A stretch of DNA of 64,000 nt from BD2-11 sp965221785 (GTDB lineage: Bacteria; Gemmatimonadota; Gemmatimonadetes; Longimicrobiales; Gaopeijiaceae), in assembly GCA_965221785.1 (NCBI GenBank), contig CBDCSR010000002.1, forward strand, positions 496,001 to 560,000, in the 5' to 3' direction. Position numbers and translations under genes: made by a program. Of this stretch, positions 35,958-45,176 are shown in pieces (the first letter of the stretch is position 1; every line of letters begins with the position of its first letter). The notes beneath the pieces were generated by a model that was given only the letters and a program-made list of their open reading frames with translations, had not been told where the DNA came from and made no database searches.

Positions 35958-37040
35958 ATGGAACAGCCATCCCCCATGCGACTGCCCGTTCGAGGCCGTG
36001 GAGCTTCGCACGATCTGCCCAACCGCTTCGAGCGGCTTCACCTGGAGCTGGCAGCGGAGCCGGGCGGTGAGGACGAGCAGCCTCGCAAGACCCGATTCTT
36101 CATCGACCGGTCCCGCAGCGTCATCTCGCACAATTCGAGTCCGGACCTGGGTTTCTCGGTCAGCCTGAATCCTTACCGGGGCTGTGAGCACGGATGCAGC
36201 TACTGCTACGCGAGACCCACCCACGAATACCTGGGGTTGTCCGCCGGGCTCGACTTCGAGAGCCGGATCATCGTCAAGCCCGATGCCCCGGAGCTGCTGA
36301 AGAGGGCGCTGGCGGCCAGGGCCTGGAAGCCTCAAACGCTCGCGCTCAGCGGCGTCACCGACCCCTACCAGCCGGTGGAGCGGCGCCTGGAGATCACACG
36401 CTCGTGTCTGGAGGTGCTTCTCGAGTGCCGGCATCCGGTGTCGATCGTCACGAAGAACCACCTGGTGGCGAGGGACATCGACATCCTCTCGCGCATGGCG
36501 GAGCATCGCACGGCAATGGTGACGCTTTCGATCACGACGCTCCGAAACGATCTCCGCCGGGTGATGGAACCGAGAACCTCGATCCCCGCGCGGCGGCTGC
36601 GTGCCGTGCGGGCACTGGCCGACGCCGGAATCCCCGTCGGGGTCAATGTGGCCCCCGTGATCCCGGGGCTGAACGACCACGAGCTACCGGAGATTCTCGC
36701 TGCCGCGCGCGAGGCGGGCGCTTCGCATGCGGGGATGATGCTGCTGCGGCTGCCGTTCGGGGTGAAGGAGCTGTTTGCCGAATGGCTGGAGCAGCACTTC
36801 CCCGGCCGGCGCAACAAGGTGCTCGCACGGCTCAGGGAAGTGCACGGCGGCAGGCTCTACGACTCGCGTTTCGGGCGGCGGGGGCGCGGAAGAGGGCCCT
36901 TCGCCGAGCATCTGGGGAACCTGTTCCGGGTCAGCTGTCGAAAGCTCGGGCTGAAGCGGCGATCGTACGAAATGGCGACGGATCGGTTCCGCAGGCCCGA
37001 GCGGGACGGCCAGATGCGCCTGTTCCCCCAGGGCGGCTGA
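35958..37040 (+). CDS. Radical SAM protein of the PA0069 family
   Basis: This 360-residue radical SAM enzyme has the cluster motif C76-x3-C80-x2-C83 (RGCEHGCSYCYAR), then TDPYQPVE and TKNHLVARD, as in the PA0069/SplB-like group. The C-terminus adds a short, basic region ending in RDGQMRLFPQ. PA0069-type proteins have no proven substrate. Cysteine ligands look intact, so it should bind a [4Fe-4S] cluster and SAM. The ATG at 35958 is the only sensible start. It converges with the serine hydrolase gene. Confidence 0.9.
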   Translation: MEQPSPMRLPVRGRGASHDLPNRFERLHLELAAEPGGEDEQPRKTRFFIDRSRSVISHNSSPDLGFSVSLNPYRGCEHGCSYCYARPTHEYLGLSAGLDFESRIIVKPDAPELLKRALAARAWKPQTLALSGVTDPYQPVERRLEITRSCLEVLLECRHPVSIVTKNHLVARDIDILSRMAEHRTAMVTLSITTLRNDLRRVMEPRTSIPARRLRAVRALADAGIPVGVNVAPVIPGLNDHELPEILAAAREAGASHAGMMLLRLPFGVKELFAEWLEQHFPGRRNKVLARLREVHGGRLYDSRFGRRGRGRGPFAEHLGNLFRVSCRKLGLKRRSYEMATDRFRRPERDGQMRLFPQGG

Positions 37041-37074
37041 GCCGCGTCAGCTGGGGGCGGCCGCGTCCGGGCGA

Positions 37075-37090
37075 GCGCCTCGCGAGGCGC
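37075..37090. terminator. Possible bidirectional terminator hairpin
   Basis: GCGCCT-CGCG-AGGCGC is a 6-bp-stem palindrome in the 81-bp gap between the convergent radical SAM and serine hydrolase genes. There is no U-tract, so support is weak. Confidence 0.3.
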
Positions 37091-37121
37091 CTGACGAAGC
37101 GCTCGTTTCTGGTGGGCTACC

Positions 37122-38309
37122 TCACCTCAGCGCGCCCAGCAACTCCACGAGCAGCTCCTGGCCTGACGCGCCCAGGCTGGCCTCGCCCTGGTTGTAGTTG
37201 CGCAGCAGGACGACGCCCAGCCCCGACTCCGGCTCGAAGAGCATGTAGGCGTTGTAGCCGGCGACGGATCCGGAGTGCCCGATGAGCCGTGCTCCGTCGT
37301 CCGCCGTGCGGATCATCACGCCCAGGCCATAGCCGTTGTCGGGATCCTCGGGGGTGTGGACCCGGCTCATTTCCGCAACGCTCTCTTCGGAGAGGACTGC
37401 CGGCGCGGCCCTTCCCTGCAGCGCGCCCATGAAGCGGGCCAGGTCGCCGACGGTCGAGTAGACGCCTCCGTTGGGCACCTTGTAGCCGCGCCCGGCATGC
37501 TCGCGCGACGGCTGCTCCGGGTCCGGGTTGCCGTCCCCGCGGTTCACGTAGCCGACGGTCAGCCGGGGCGCCAGCTCGGGACCGATGACGAAGGTGGAGC
37601 TGGTCATGCCCAGCGGCTTGAAGACGTCCTCTTCGACGAAGTCCATGAAGGGCCGCCCCACCGCCCGCGCGACTGCCAGCCCGAGCGTGCCATAGCCGAT
37701 GTTGGAATAGGAGTACTCCACGCCCGGCGCGTTCTGGAACCGGCTCAGCGGAATCGACTCGACAATCCGCTCCTGCCAGATCTCGATGGGCCCGGAGGCG
37801 GCGATGTCCCAATCCGGTTCGCGCACCAGCCCGGAAGTGTGGCTCGCGAACTGGCGGACGGTGGGCGCCGGAGCGCCCGCGATTGCCCCGGGGAAGCGGG
37901 CGGTGGCCGGAAAGATGTCGCTCAGCGGCTGGTCGAGGTCGATGTAGCCCCGCTCCACCGCCCGCATCATCACCACCGCGGTGACGGTCTTGGAGATGGA
38001 GCCCACCCGGTAGATGGACCCCACCCCGGCCGGGATCCGGCGGTCGCGGTCGGCCCATCCGAAGGCCCGGGCCCAGACAACGTCGCTGCCCCTCGCAACG
38101 GCTGCGCTGACCCCGCCGACATCGTCGGCCGCCACCTGCGCCTCCATCTTCTGTTCGAAGCGGTCGATGGCGGCGCTCCATGCGGCGGCGTCGACGCTCT
38201 GGGCGGCAACCGGGCGCGCAACAAAAAATGTTGCGAGCAGCGCGGCAGTGGCGTAAACCCTTTTCAAGGTTGACAGATGACCTGCCGATGCATTGACTCC
38301 GCGCAACAT
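37122..38309 (-). CDS. Serine hydrolase, class C beta-lactamase fold
   Basis: This exported protein of about 395 residues has a signal peptide (RVYATAALLATFFVARPVAAQ). Active-site motifs are SISK (SxxK), YSN (YxN) and HSGS in place of KTG. This is the pattern of class C beta-lactamase-related esterases and D-aminopeptidases, not a proven lactamase. ATG 38309 leaves no overlap with the upstream amidohydrolase, which stops at 38329. An ATG at 38345 would overlap by 17 bp. The two genes are probably co-transcribed. Confidence 0.85.
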   Translation of the reverse strand: MLRGVNASAGHLSTLKRVYATAALLATFFVARPVAAQSVDAAAWSAAIDRFEQKMEAQVAADDVGGVSAAVARGSDVVWARAFGWADRDRRIPAGVGSIYRVGSISKTVTAVVMMRAVERGYIDLDQPLSDIFPATARFPGAIAGAPAPTVRQFASHTSGLVREPDWDIAASGPIEIWQERIVESIPLSRFQNAPGVEYSYSNIGYGTLGLAVARAVGRPFMDFVEEDVFKPLGMTSSTFVIGPELAPRLTVGYVNRGDGNPDPEQPSREHAGRGYKVPNGGVYSTVGDLARFMGALQGRAAPAVLSEESVAEMSRVHTPEDPDNGYGLGVMIRTADDGARLIGHSGSVAGYNAYMLFEPESGLGVVLLRNYNQGEASLGASGQELLVELLGALR

Positions 38310-38328
38310 CCGGCGCCGATCCCGCACC

Positions 38329-39663
38329 TCAGTTTCCCATCTCATCCGCGATCTCCTCCAGCCTTCTCTGAATCTCCTCTTCGGGCAGCCATCGGCCCCG
38401 GAACATGACGCCCGCACGGTTGGCGACGTTGGCCACGTCGGACAGCGGATTCGCGTTCAGCAGAAGGAGATCCGCGCGCCGCCCGACCGCTACCGTGCCG
38501 AACGAGTCCCTCCCCTGGAAATACTCACCCACGTTGCGGGTCCCGCTGGCCAGGATCTCCCAGGCGGACATCCCCGCGTCGGCCATCGCCTTCATCTCGC
38601 GGTGGATCGAGAAGCCCGGCACGCTGAAGATCTGGGGGGAATCGGTGCCCAGCAGAATGCCCGCGCCGCCATCCGACAGCGCCTCCAGCACCCGATTGCG
38701 GTTCGCCGCCCACTGAGCCGCCCGCTCGGGGCTGGTCCGGGACGCCGCCGCCCTCTGTCGGCCTTCCCAACCCTCCACCTGGAATCCGGGCCAGTAGCGC
38801 ATCTCCGGGTAGCGCGCCATTTCGGCGGCGTCGCCCCGGCCGATGATGCCGACCTCCCAGAGGACCATGGTGGGGACAACCCAGGCGCGCGCGTCGCGGG
38901 TCAGCTGCACGATGTATTCGAGCCGGTCCTCATCGACCTCGCCCTCGAAGGCGTCCAGGAACTCGATGTAGCCGTCGAGGTGGTCGAAGGTCTCCTGGCC
39001 CATGAGGATGGCGTGCTCGAGTCCCACGTCCGCCGGCACATGCCCGGCGAAGCGGATTCCCACCTCCTGGGCAGTCACCGCCATGGCGTTGTATTCGTCG
39101 AGCGTGGGTCCCGGATGGATCTTCAGCAGATCCCATCCCTCGCGCTTCTGGCGACGCACCTGGTCCTCCGCCTCCGCCGGGGAGTTCACGCTCCCGTCGT
39201 TGAAGCTCGGGCCGGCCATGTAGAGGGTAGGGGCGACGATCTCGCCCGCGTTGGCCCGGGCACGCAAGGCAAGGTGGCCGTTCTGCCCGAGCATGCCGCG
39301 CACCGTGGTGACACCGTTGGCCACGTAGAGGAACATCACCGTTTCCTCGATGTCGCCGCCGGGCATGTGCCCGTGCATCTCGGCGAGGCCGGGCATGAGG
39401 TACTTGCCGGCGGCGTCGACGACCATGGCGCCGGCGGGCGGATCGACCGAGACCGACGGCCCCATGTCCACGATGCGGCCGCTGGAGACGATGACCGTGT
39501 AGTCCGCGAGGACGCCCTCGCGGTCCATCGGAACCACGTTCGCGTTGACGAAGGCGGTGGTGCGCTGCGGCGGCACCTGGGCGAGCGTCCCGGCGGGAAG
39601 GGCCAGGCCGGCGACAGCCAGCCATGAAATGGCGAGAACGGTTCGGGGGTCGGGAGCATACAT
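38329..39663 (-). CDS. Secreted imidazolonepropionase-like amidohydrolase (2)
   Basis: This 444-residue exported amidohydrolase has a signal peptide ending GTLAQ. Metal ligands are MHGHM (HxH), K in LLKIH, FAGHV, DHLDG and GTDSP. It is related to the proteins at 34276 and 51564 but clearly divergent from both. It may hydrolyse imide or peptide-like bonds in the periplasm. The ATG 39661-39663 follows GGAGG by seven bases. It precedes the serine hydrolase gene by 20 bp, which suggests an operon for degradation of an amide or ester substrate. Confidence 0.9.
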   Translation of the reverse strand: MYAPDPRTVLAISWLAVAGLALPAGTLAQVPPQRTTAFVNANVVPMDREGVLADYTVIVSSGRIVDMGPSVSVDPPAGAMVVDAAGKYLMPGLAEMHGHMPGGDIEETVMFLYVANGVTTVRGMLGQNGHLALRARANAGEIVAPTLYMAGPSFNDGSVNSPAEAEDQVRRQKREGWDLLKIHPGPTLDEYNAMAVTAQEVGIRFAGHVPADVGLEHAILMGQETFDHLDGYIEFLDAFEGEVDEDRLEYIVQLTRDARAWVVPTMVLWEVGIIGRGDAAEMARYPEMRYWPGFQVEGWEGRQRAAASRTSPERAAQWAANRNRVLEALSDGGAGILLGTDSPQIFSVPGFSIHREMKAMADAGMSAWEILASGTRNVGEYFQGRDSFGTVAVGRRADLLLLNANPLSDVANVANRAGVMFRGRWLPEEEIQRRLEEIADEMGN

Positions 39664-40012
39664 GTCGATACCTCCTCTACTGATCGAGCGATGCGCCACA
39701 ACGAGGGATGCTGCGCGCAAACAGCGCGCTGCACCACCAGAGTCGCTCCGTCAATAAGGCTGCGGGCGGAATGGCGTGTCAAACGGGCGCCGGTCCGGTG
39801 TTCGATGGACGCGTCCGGTCTCTCGCTCGCGCGAGGTTTGCGCGCCGGACCATCCTGCCCGCATGGTTCCGGTCGTCGGCATCGCAGGGTCAGGGCCGCT
39901 CCGCAGCTGCGGCCAACGGAAGGATCGTCCGAGCGGGGATCCCGCTCATCGCAGGCCCGGTCCGCTCAGCCGACCCGTTCATGCACCGAACACCCCGAAC
40001 ATCCGCCCGCCC
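39664..40012. other. Intergenic region between divergent genes
   Basis: These 349 bases separate the divergent amidohydrolase and 5'-3' exonuclease genes and must contain both promoters. I see no convincing -10/-35 pair, no conserved operator and no RNA gene. A short inverted repeat GAGCGGG-GAT-CCCGCTC near 39932-39948 is the only structure noted. A frame that continues into the exonuclease gene from upstream lacks conserved sequence. Confidence 0.5.
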
Positions 40013-40912
40013 GTGAACGTCCACCTCATCGACGGCACCTACGAGCTGTTTCGCCACTTCTACGCGGTCCCGTCGCGGGAAGACCGGGCGGGCCGCGAGG
40101 TGGGCGCTCTCGTTGGCGTGCTGCACTCGCTGCTGGGCATGCTGGAGGCGGGCGTCACCCATATCGGGGTGGCCACCGATCACGTCATCGAGTCCTTCCG
40201 CAACGAACTGTGGCCGGGCTACAAGAGTTCGGCGGGCATCGATCCCGCGCTCCACGCACAGTTCCATCCCCTGGAGGGCGCCCTGGCGGCGATGGGGATC
40301 GCGGTGTGGCCGATGGTCGAGGTGGAAGCTGACGACGGCCTGGCCTCGGCGGCCCGGCTGGCGGGCGCGGACCCGGCCGTGGAGCGAGTCTTCATCTGCA
40401 CGCCCGACAAGGACCTCAGCCAGTGCGTTTCGGGGACCCGCATCGTCCAGTTCGACCGGCGCCAGCGCACCCTGCGCGACGAAGAGGGAGTGGTCGAGCG
40501 GTTCGGAGTGCGGCCCGCCTCGATCCCCGACTACCTGGCGCTGGTGGGCGACAGCGCGGACGGTTTCCCGGGCATCCCCGGCTGGGGCGCCAAGTCCACA
40601 TCCACGGTGCTCGGGCAGTACGGTCATCTGGAGGCCATCCCCATCCGGAGTCTCCCGTGGGCCGTCGCCGTGCGGGGCGCCGCGAGGCTGCAGGAGAACC
40701 TCCGCGCCGGATGGCGGGACGCGCTGCTGTTCCGGGATCTGGCCACGCTCCGGGACGACGCCTCGCTGTTCGATGACCTCGGGGAACTCCGCTGGAGCGG
40801 CGCGACCCCCGGCTTCGAGCGCGTAGCGAAGTCGCTGGGGGATGCCCGGCTGGCGGAACGGGTCGAGCGCATCCGCTCCCGCGGGGAAGCGGAGCCCGGC
40901 CCATCGCTTTAG
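40013..40912 (+). CDS. 5'-3' exonuclease/flap-endonuclease-like protein (PIN and H3TH domains)
   Basis: This stand-alone protein of about 299 residues resembles the N-terminal nuclease of DNA polymerase I. It begins HLIDGTYELFRHFYA, includes DHVIESFRNELWPGYKSS, acidic cluster EADDGLASAA and CTPDKDLSQ, and ends in a helix-hairpin-helix module (LVGDSADGFPGIPGWGAKST). These are the Mg-binding and DNA-binding features of the family. There is no polymerase domain. The start is GTG 40013-40015, since no ATG lies in frame at the domain border. It could process Okazaki fragments or repair flaps. The BNR gene begins 40 bp after it. Confidence 0.85.
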   Translation: MNVHLIDGTYELFRHFYAVPSREDRAGREVGALVGVLHSLLGMLEAGVTHIGVATDHVIESFRNELWPGYKSSAGIDPALHAQFHPLEGALAAMGIAVWPMVEVEADDGLASAARLAGADPAVERVFICTPDKDLSQCVSGTRIVQFDRRQRTLRDEEGVVERFGVRPASIPDYLALVGDSADGFPGIPGWGAKSTSTVLGQYGHLEAIPIRSLPWAVAVRGAARLQENLRAGWRDALLFRDLATLRDDASLFDDLGELRWSGATPGFERVAKSLGDARLAERVERIRSRGEAEPGPSL

Positions 40913-40952
40913 ATTAACCAGGTTGTCACCGAATCATCCCAAAGGGGCTCAC

Positions 40953-43900
40953 ATGAAGAACGTCATCACCCTCCTGCTCGCGCTGTCGCTTCTCCCACTC
41001 GCATTCGCGGCGGCGCCGGCCGAGGCGCAGTCCAACGGATCCGCGGCCAGTGCGTCGGTCTCCCCCTCCCTCTTCGACGGGATGCGGTACCGCACCGTGG
41101 GACCTGCCCGCGGCGGACGCGTCACCACTGTCGCGGGGCATCCCAGCCACCCCGAGACCTTCTACATGGGAGCGGTCGGCGGTGGAATCTGGAAGACCGG
41201 GGACTACGGACAGACATGGCGCCCGATCTCCGACGGCTACCTGGCCACCGGCTCGATGGGCGCGATCCGGGTGGCGCCCTCCGACCCGAACATCATCTAC
41301 GCCGGAACCGGCTCGGACGGCATCCGCAGCAACGTGATCACCGGAAAGGGCATCTACCGGTCCGACGACGCCGGAGACAGCTGGCGCTTCATCGGTCTGC
41401 CCGACGCAGGCCAGATCGGCGCCGTCGAGGTGCATCCCGACGATCCCGAACTGGTCTACGTTGCCGCGATGGGCAACACCTTCAGGCCCAACCCGGAGCG
41501 CGGGGTCTACCGGAGCCGCGACGGGGGCGCGAACTGGGAGCTGGTGCTCTTCGTCTCCGACTCGACGGGCGCGGTCGACCTCGAGCTGGCCCCCGACAAC
41601 CCGGACGAGATCTACGCCGGCATGTACCGCGGCGAGCGCAAGCCCTGGACCATCATCAGCGGTGCCTACGAGGGCGGCATCTACAAGTCCTCGGACGGCG
41701 GGGACAGCTGGACCCAGTTGGAGCAGGGCCTGCCGGGCGGGCTCTTCGGCAAGAGCGACCTCGCGGTGTCGCCCGCGGATCCGGACCGGGTGTACGCGCT
41801 CATCGAGGCGCCGGAGCCCGAGGACGGCCTCTATCGCTCCGACGACCGGGGCGCCACCTGGCGTCAGGTGTCGAGCTACAACCCGATCCTCAATCGGCCG
41901 TTCTACTACACCGGTGTGGACGCCGACCCCACCAACGCGGACATCGTCTACGTCAACAACGAGGGGTTCTACAAGTCGACCAACGGCGGGGCGGACTGGC
42001 AGCGCCGCCCCACTCCGCACGGCGACAACCACGACATGTGGATCAACCCGGACGACCCCGACCTGTTCGTCCAGTCCAACGACGGCGGCGCCAACGTCAC
42101 CCGCGACGGCGGCCTCACCTGGTCCACCCAGAACAACCAGCCCACGGCCGAGCTTTACCAGGTCGACATCGACGACCGCTTCCCGTACTGGCTGTACGCC
42201 GGCCAGCAGGACAATTCGACGATCGCCGTGCCCAGCCGGCTGCCCTACGGGATGCCCGGGGGCCACACCGCCCACTGGCGCGCCGTCGGCGGCTGCGAGA
42301 CCGGGCCGGTGGTGCCCAAGCCCGGCAATCCGGACATCGTCTACGCCAACTGCAAGGGCCGCTTCGGCCGCTACAGCTGGAGCACCGACCAGGAGAAGCA
42401 GTACTACGTGGGCGCGTGGGACCTGTACGGCCGCAACCCGGCCGACCTGCCCTACCGCTTCCAGCGGGTGGCGCCCATCCACGTCTCCCCCAACGACCCC
42501 GACGTCGTCTACCACACCTCCCAGTACGTGCACCGCACCACCGACGAGGGAATGACCTGGGAGACCATCTCCCCCGACCTGACGGCCTTCGAGCCCGAGA
42601 CCCAGATGGCCTCCGGGGCGCCGATCACGCGCGACATCACCGGGGAGGAGCACTACAGCGTGCTCTACGACATCCAGGAATCGCCGCACGACCCGAACGT
42701 CATCTGGACGGGCGCCAATGACGGCCCCATCCACGTCACCCTCGACGGCGGCGCGAACTGGGAGGACGTGACCCCCGACATGCCGGGACGCGGCCGGGTG
42801 CAGAACATCGACGTGTCGCCTCACGACCCGGCAAAGGCCTACGCCACCATCCTGCGCTACCAGCTCGGCGACTTCGAACCGTACGCGTACCGGACCGAGG
42901 ACTACGGCCAGTCCTGGACCCGCATCACCACCGGCGACAACGGCATTCCGGACGACCACCCGGTGCGCGTGGTGCGCGAGGACCCGGGCCGCGAGGGACT
43001 GCTCTACGCCGGCACCGAGTTCGGGATGTTCATCTCCTTCGACGACGGCGGCAGCTGGCAGTCGTTCAAGCTGAACATGCCCACCACGCCCATCACCGAC
43101 ATGAAGGTGCACCTGGGCGACCTGGTTCTGTCCACGATGGGACGGGGCTTCTGGATCCTCGACAACCTCGGTCCCCTCCACGAGTTGAGCGCGGAGGTCA
43201 CCGCCGCGGATGCCCATCTGTTCGCGCCGCGGCCTGCATACCGGGCCTTCAGCTCCGGGTTCGGCGGGGGTTTCGATCCCGCGGCGCCCGAGTATCCGCG
43301 CCCCGGAGTGGTGATCGACTACTACCTGGCGAACGGCGCGGACGAGGTCACGCTCGACATCCTGGACGCCGAGGGCAATCTCGTACGCTCCTTCTCGAGC
43401 GACGCCATGGGCGAGCAGATGGTGCCTCCGGCCGAGCCGGGCATGCGCGCGCCCACCCTTGAGCGCGTCGGCACCCCCAGAATGCCCAACTCGGCCGGCA
43501 TGCACCGCTTCAACTGGGACTTCCGCTATCCGGGCCCCTGGGACGCCAGTCCCGCGCGTGCCGGCCGGGGTGGACCGGTAGCCCTGCCGGGCACCTACCA
43601 GGTGCGCCTGAACGTGGGCAACTGGAGCGCCACCGCGAGCGCCGAGGTGCTCATGGACCCGCGCGTGGCCGCCGACGGCGTAACCATGGACCACCTGCGC
43701 GAGCAGTTCACACTGGCCATGCAGGTGCGCGACGCGCTCAGCCAGGCGCGCATGGCCGCGGCGAAGATCGCGGAGGTCACCCCCGGCCTCGAGGACCGGG
43801 ACGAGATGCAGGAGGCCCTGGAACAGCTGCAGGAGATCGAGAGGGCGCTGGTGAACGAGAGCGACGACGGCATCCGCTATCCCGAGCGCATGCTGCTCAG

Positions 43901-44054
43901 CCAGATGAACTACCTCTACTCGATGCTCAACCGCGCCGACCAGATGCCCGGACGGGACGCGCAGGTCCGGTACGAGGAGTTGCAGGCGGAGCTGGAAGTG
44001 CACATCCGCAATCTGGAGCGTCTGCTTAGGGCCACGATCACGGCGGCCCACTGA
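40953..44054 (+). CDS. Large secreted BNR/sortilin-like beta-propeller protein
   Basis: This 1033-residue exported protein has a signal peptide ending AEAQ. Most of the length is BNR/Asp-box repeats (GIWKTGDYGQTW, GIYRSDDAGDSW, GVYRSRDGGANW, GIYKSSDGGDSW, TYEW variants) forming one or two VPS10/sortilin-type propellers. A C-terminal extension contains a beta-sandwich stretch (VTLDILDAEGNLVRSF) and a helical region after residue 900. Such proteins are labelled glycosyl-hydrolase-like but often lack catalytic residues. It probably binds glycans or peptides at the cell surface. The ATG has AAAGGGG upstream. Confidence 0.88.
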   Translation: MKNVITLLLALSLLPLAFAAAPAEAQSNGSAASASVSPSLFDGMRYRTVGPARGGRVTTVAGHPSHPETFYMGAVGGGIWKTGDYGQTWRPISDGYLATGSMGAIRVAPSDPNIIYAGTGSDGIRSNVITGKGIYRSDDAGDSWRFIGLPDAGQIGAVEVHPDDPELVYVAAMGNTFRPNPERGVYRSRDGGANWELVLFVSDSTGAVDLELAPDNPDEIYAGMYRGERKPWTIISGAYEGGIYKSSDGGDSWTQLEQGLPGGLFGKSDLAVSPADPDRVYALIEAPEPEDGLYRSDDRGATWRQVSSYNPILNRPFYYTGVDADPTNADIVYVNNEGFYKSTNGGADWQRRPTPHGDNHDMWINPDDPDLFVQSNDGGANVTRDGGLTWSTQNNQPTAELYQVDIDDRFPYWLYAGQQDNSTIAVPSRLPYGMPGGHTAHWRAVGGCETGPVVPKPGNPDIVYANCKGRFGRYSWSTDQEKQYYVGAWDLYGRNPADLPYRFQRVAPIHVSPNDPDVVYHTSQYVHRTTDEGMTWETISPDLTAFEPETQMASGAPITRDITGEEHYSVLYDIQESPHDPNVIWTGANDGPIHVTLDGGANWEDVTPDMPGRGRVQNIDVSPHDPAKAYATILRYQLGDFEPYAYRTEDYGQSWTRITTGDNGIPDDHPVRVVREDPGREGLLYAGTEFGMFISFDDGGSWQSFKLNMPTTPITDMKVHLGDLVLSTMGRGFWILDNLGPLHELSAEVTAADAHLFAPRPAYRAFSSGFGGGFDPAAPEYPRPGVVIDYYLANGADEVTLDILDAEGNLVRSFSSDAMGEQMVPPAEPGMRAPTLERVGTPRMPNSAGMHRFNWDFRYPGPWDASPARAGRGGPVALPGTYQVRLNVGNWSATASAEVLMDPRVAADGVTMDHLREQFTLAMQVRDALSQARMAAAKIAEVTPGLEDRDEMQEALEQLQEIERALVNESDDGIRYPERMLLSQMNYLYSMLNRADQMPGRDAQVRYEELQAELEVHIRNLERLLRATITAAH

Positions 44055-44090
44055 GGGCCTGCCGGAGGCACGATCCGCGGGAGGTGCGAC

Positions 44091-44342
44091 CTGAGCTTTG
44101 CCTATCACGTCACCTCCGCGGACGTGCTTCTGGTTCTGGAGGCGCACGGCGCAGCGGAGTCGGAAGAGGACGACGAGGTCCTGGACGCGCTCTATCTCGT
44201 CAACGAATGGGAAGGGCGCATCTCCGAGGTGGCGCTGGAACATGACGGCGCCCACGACAGCCAGCTCGCGGTCTGGCACGAGATCGAGGCCATCCTTATC
44301 GAGGAAGGTTACCTGGAGGAACCCCCGAGGCTCAGCGAGTGA
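44091..44342 (+). CDS. Small acidic protein of unknown function, possible CTG start
   Basis: This 83-residue acidic protein (LYLVNEWEGRISEVALEH, EIEAILIEEGYLEEPPR) is not recognised. Reading starts best at CTG 44091-44093, which has GGGAGG six bases upstream. A GTG at 44124 has no ribosome site. The stop overlaps the GTG start of tryptophan 2,3-dioxygenase (GTGA), giving tight coupling. It could be an accessory or stability factor for the dioxygenase, or an unrelated helical protein. A competing frame over the same bases starts at 44098 but is basic and lacks the coupling. Confidence 0.6.
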   Translation: MSFAYHVTSADVLLVLEAHGAAESEEDDEVLDALYLVNEWEGRISEVALEHDGAHDSQLAVWHEIEAILIEEGYLEEPPRLSE

Positions 44343-45133
44343 CCCGCAACCCGGAAGCCGTCAACTACGAGCGCTATCTGAGGCTGGATGAGCTGCTCCG
44401 GCTCCAGAAGCCGAGGGACGACGTTGAACACGACGAGATGCTGTTCATCGTCATCCACCAGGTCTACGAGCTGTGGTTCAAGGTGCTTCTCCACGAGATG
44501 GACTACTGCTGTCGCCTGCTCGAGGATGGAGACGCGCCCCGGGCCCGGCATACGCTCAAGCGGATCCTCACCATCCTCAAGGTGCTGGTCGCGCAGCTCG
44601 ACATCCTCGAGACGATGAGCCCCGTCGAGTTCCTGACCTTCCGTGACCATCTCGACACTGCCAGCGGCTTCCAGTCCGACCAGTTCCGCGCCCTGGAGTT
44701 CTGTCTGGGCTGGAAGCACCGGGCCGCCATGAGGCGTTTCGAACCGGGGAGCCGCGCGCGGCTGGATCTCGAGCGCCGCTGGAGCGCGCCCACGTTGTGG
44801 GACTGCTTCCTCCGCTACCTGGCCACGGAGGGATACGACCTTCCGCGCACAAGCCTGGAGCGGGACGTGACGCGACCGGTGGTGACGGACGAGGCCACGC
44901 AGGAGGTCCTGGTCCGCATCTATCGCGGGGACGCCCGCAACGCCCAGGTGTGCGAGCGCCTCGTGGACCTGGACGAGGGGCTGCAGGAATGGCGCTACCG
45001 CCACATGAAGATGGTGCAGCGGACCATCGGCCATAAACCGGGAACCGGCGGATCCGCGGGATCCCGTTATCTGGCCACGACGCTCAACAAGCCGGTGTTC
45101 CCGGACCTGTGGGAGATACGGGCACGGTTGTAG
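44339..45133 (+). CDS. kynA: Tryptophan 2,3-dioxygenase
   Basis: This 264-residue haem dioxygenase converts tryptophan to N-formylkynurenine. The conserved signatures are present: IHQVYELWFK with His40 (equivalent to substrate-contacting His55), Arg102 (FRDHLDTASGFQS), haem-ligand His232 in TIGHKPGTGGSAGS, and LATTLNKPVFPDLW at the C-terminus. Length is normal for bacteria. It starts with GTG overlapping the stop of the small acidic gene. No other kynurenine-pathway gene is adjacent, but a kynureninase-like aminotransferase occurs at 58072-59220. Confidence 0.95.
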   Translation: MTRNPEAVNYERYLRLDELLRLQKPRDDVEHDEMLFIVIHQVYELWFKVLLHEMDYCCRLLEDGDAPRARHTLKRILTILKVLVAQLDILETMSPVEFLTFRDHLDTASGFQSDQFRALEFCLGWKHRAAMRRFEPGSRARLDLERRWSAPTLWDCFLRYLATEGYDLPRTSLERDVTRPVVTDEATQEVLVRIYRGDARNAQVCERLVDLDEGLQEWRYRHMKMVQRTIGHKPGTGGSAGSRYLATTLNKPVFPDLWEIRARL

Positions 45134-45176
45134 CGGCAAACCCGCCGGGTGCTGCCGCCGATGTTCCGTGGCGCCC

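Noticed and set aside
40926..44279. A minus-strand frame of over 1100 codons antisense to the BNR gene
   Set aside because: It is an artefact of high GC content: the product is rich in Val, Gly, Arg and His with no domain or ribosome site. The plus strand encodes a clear beta-propeller protein with signal peptide.
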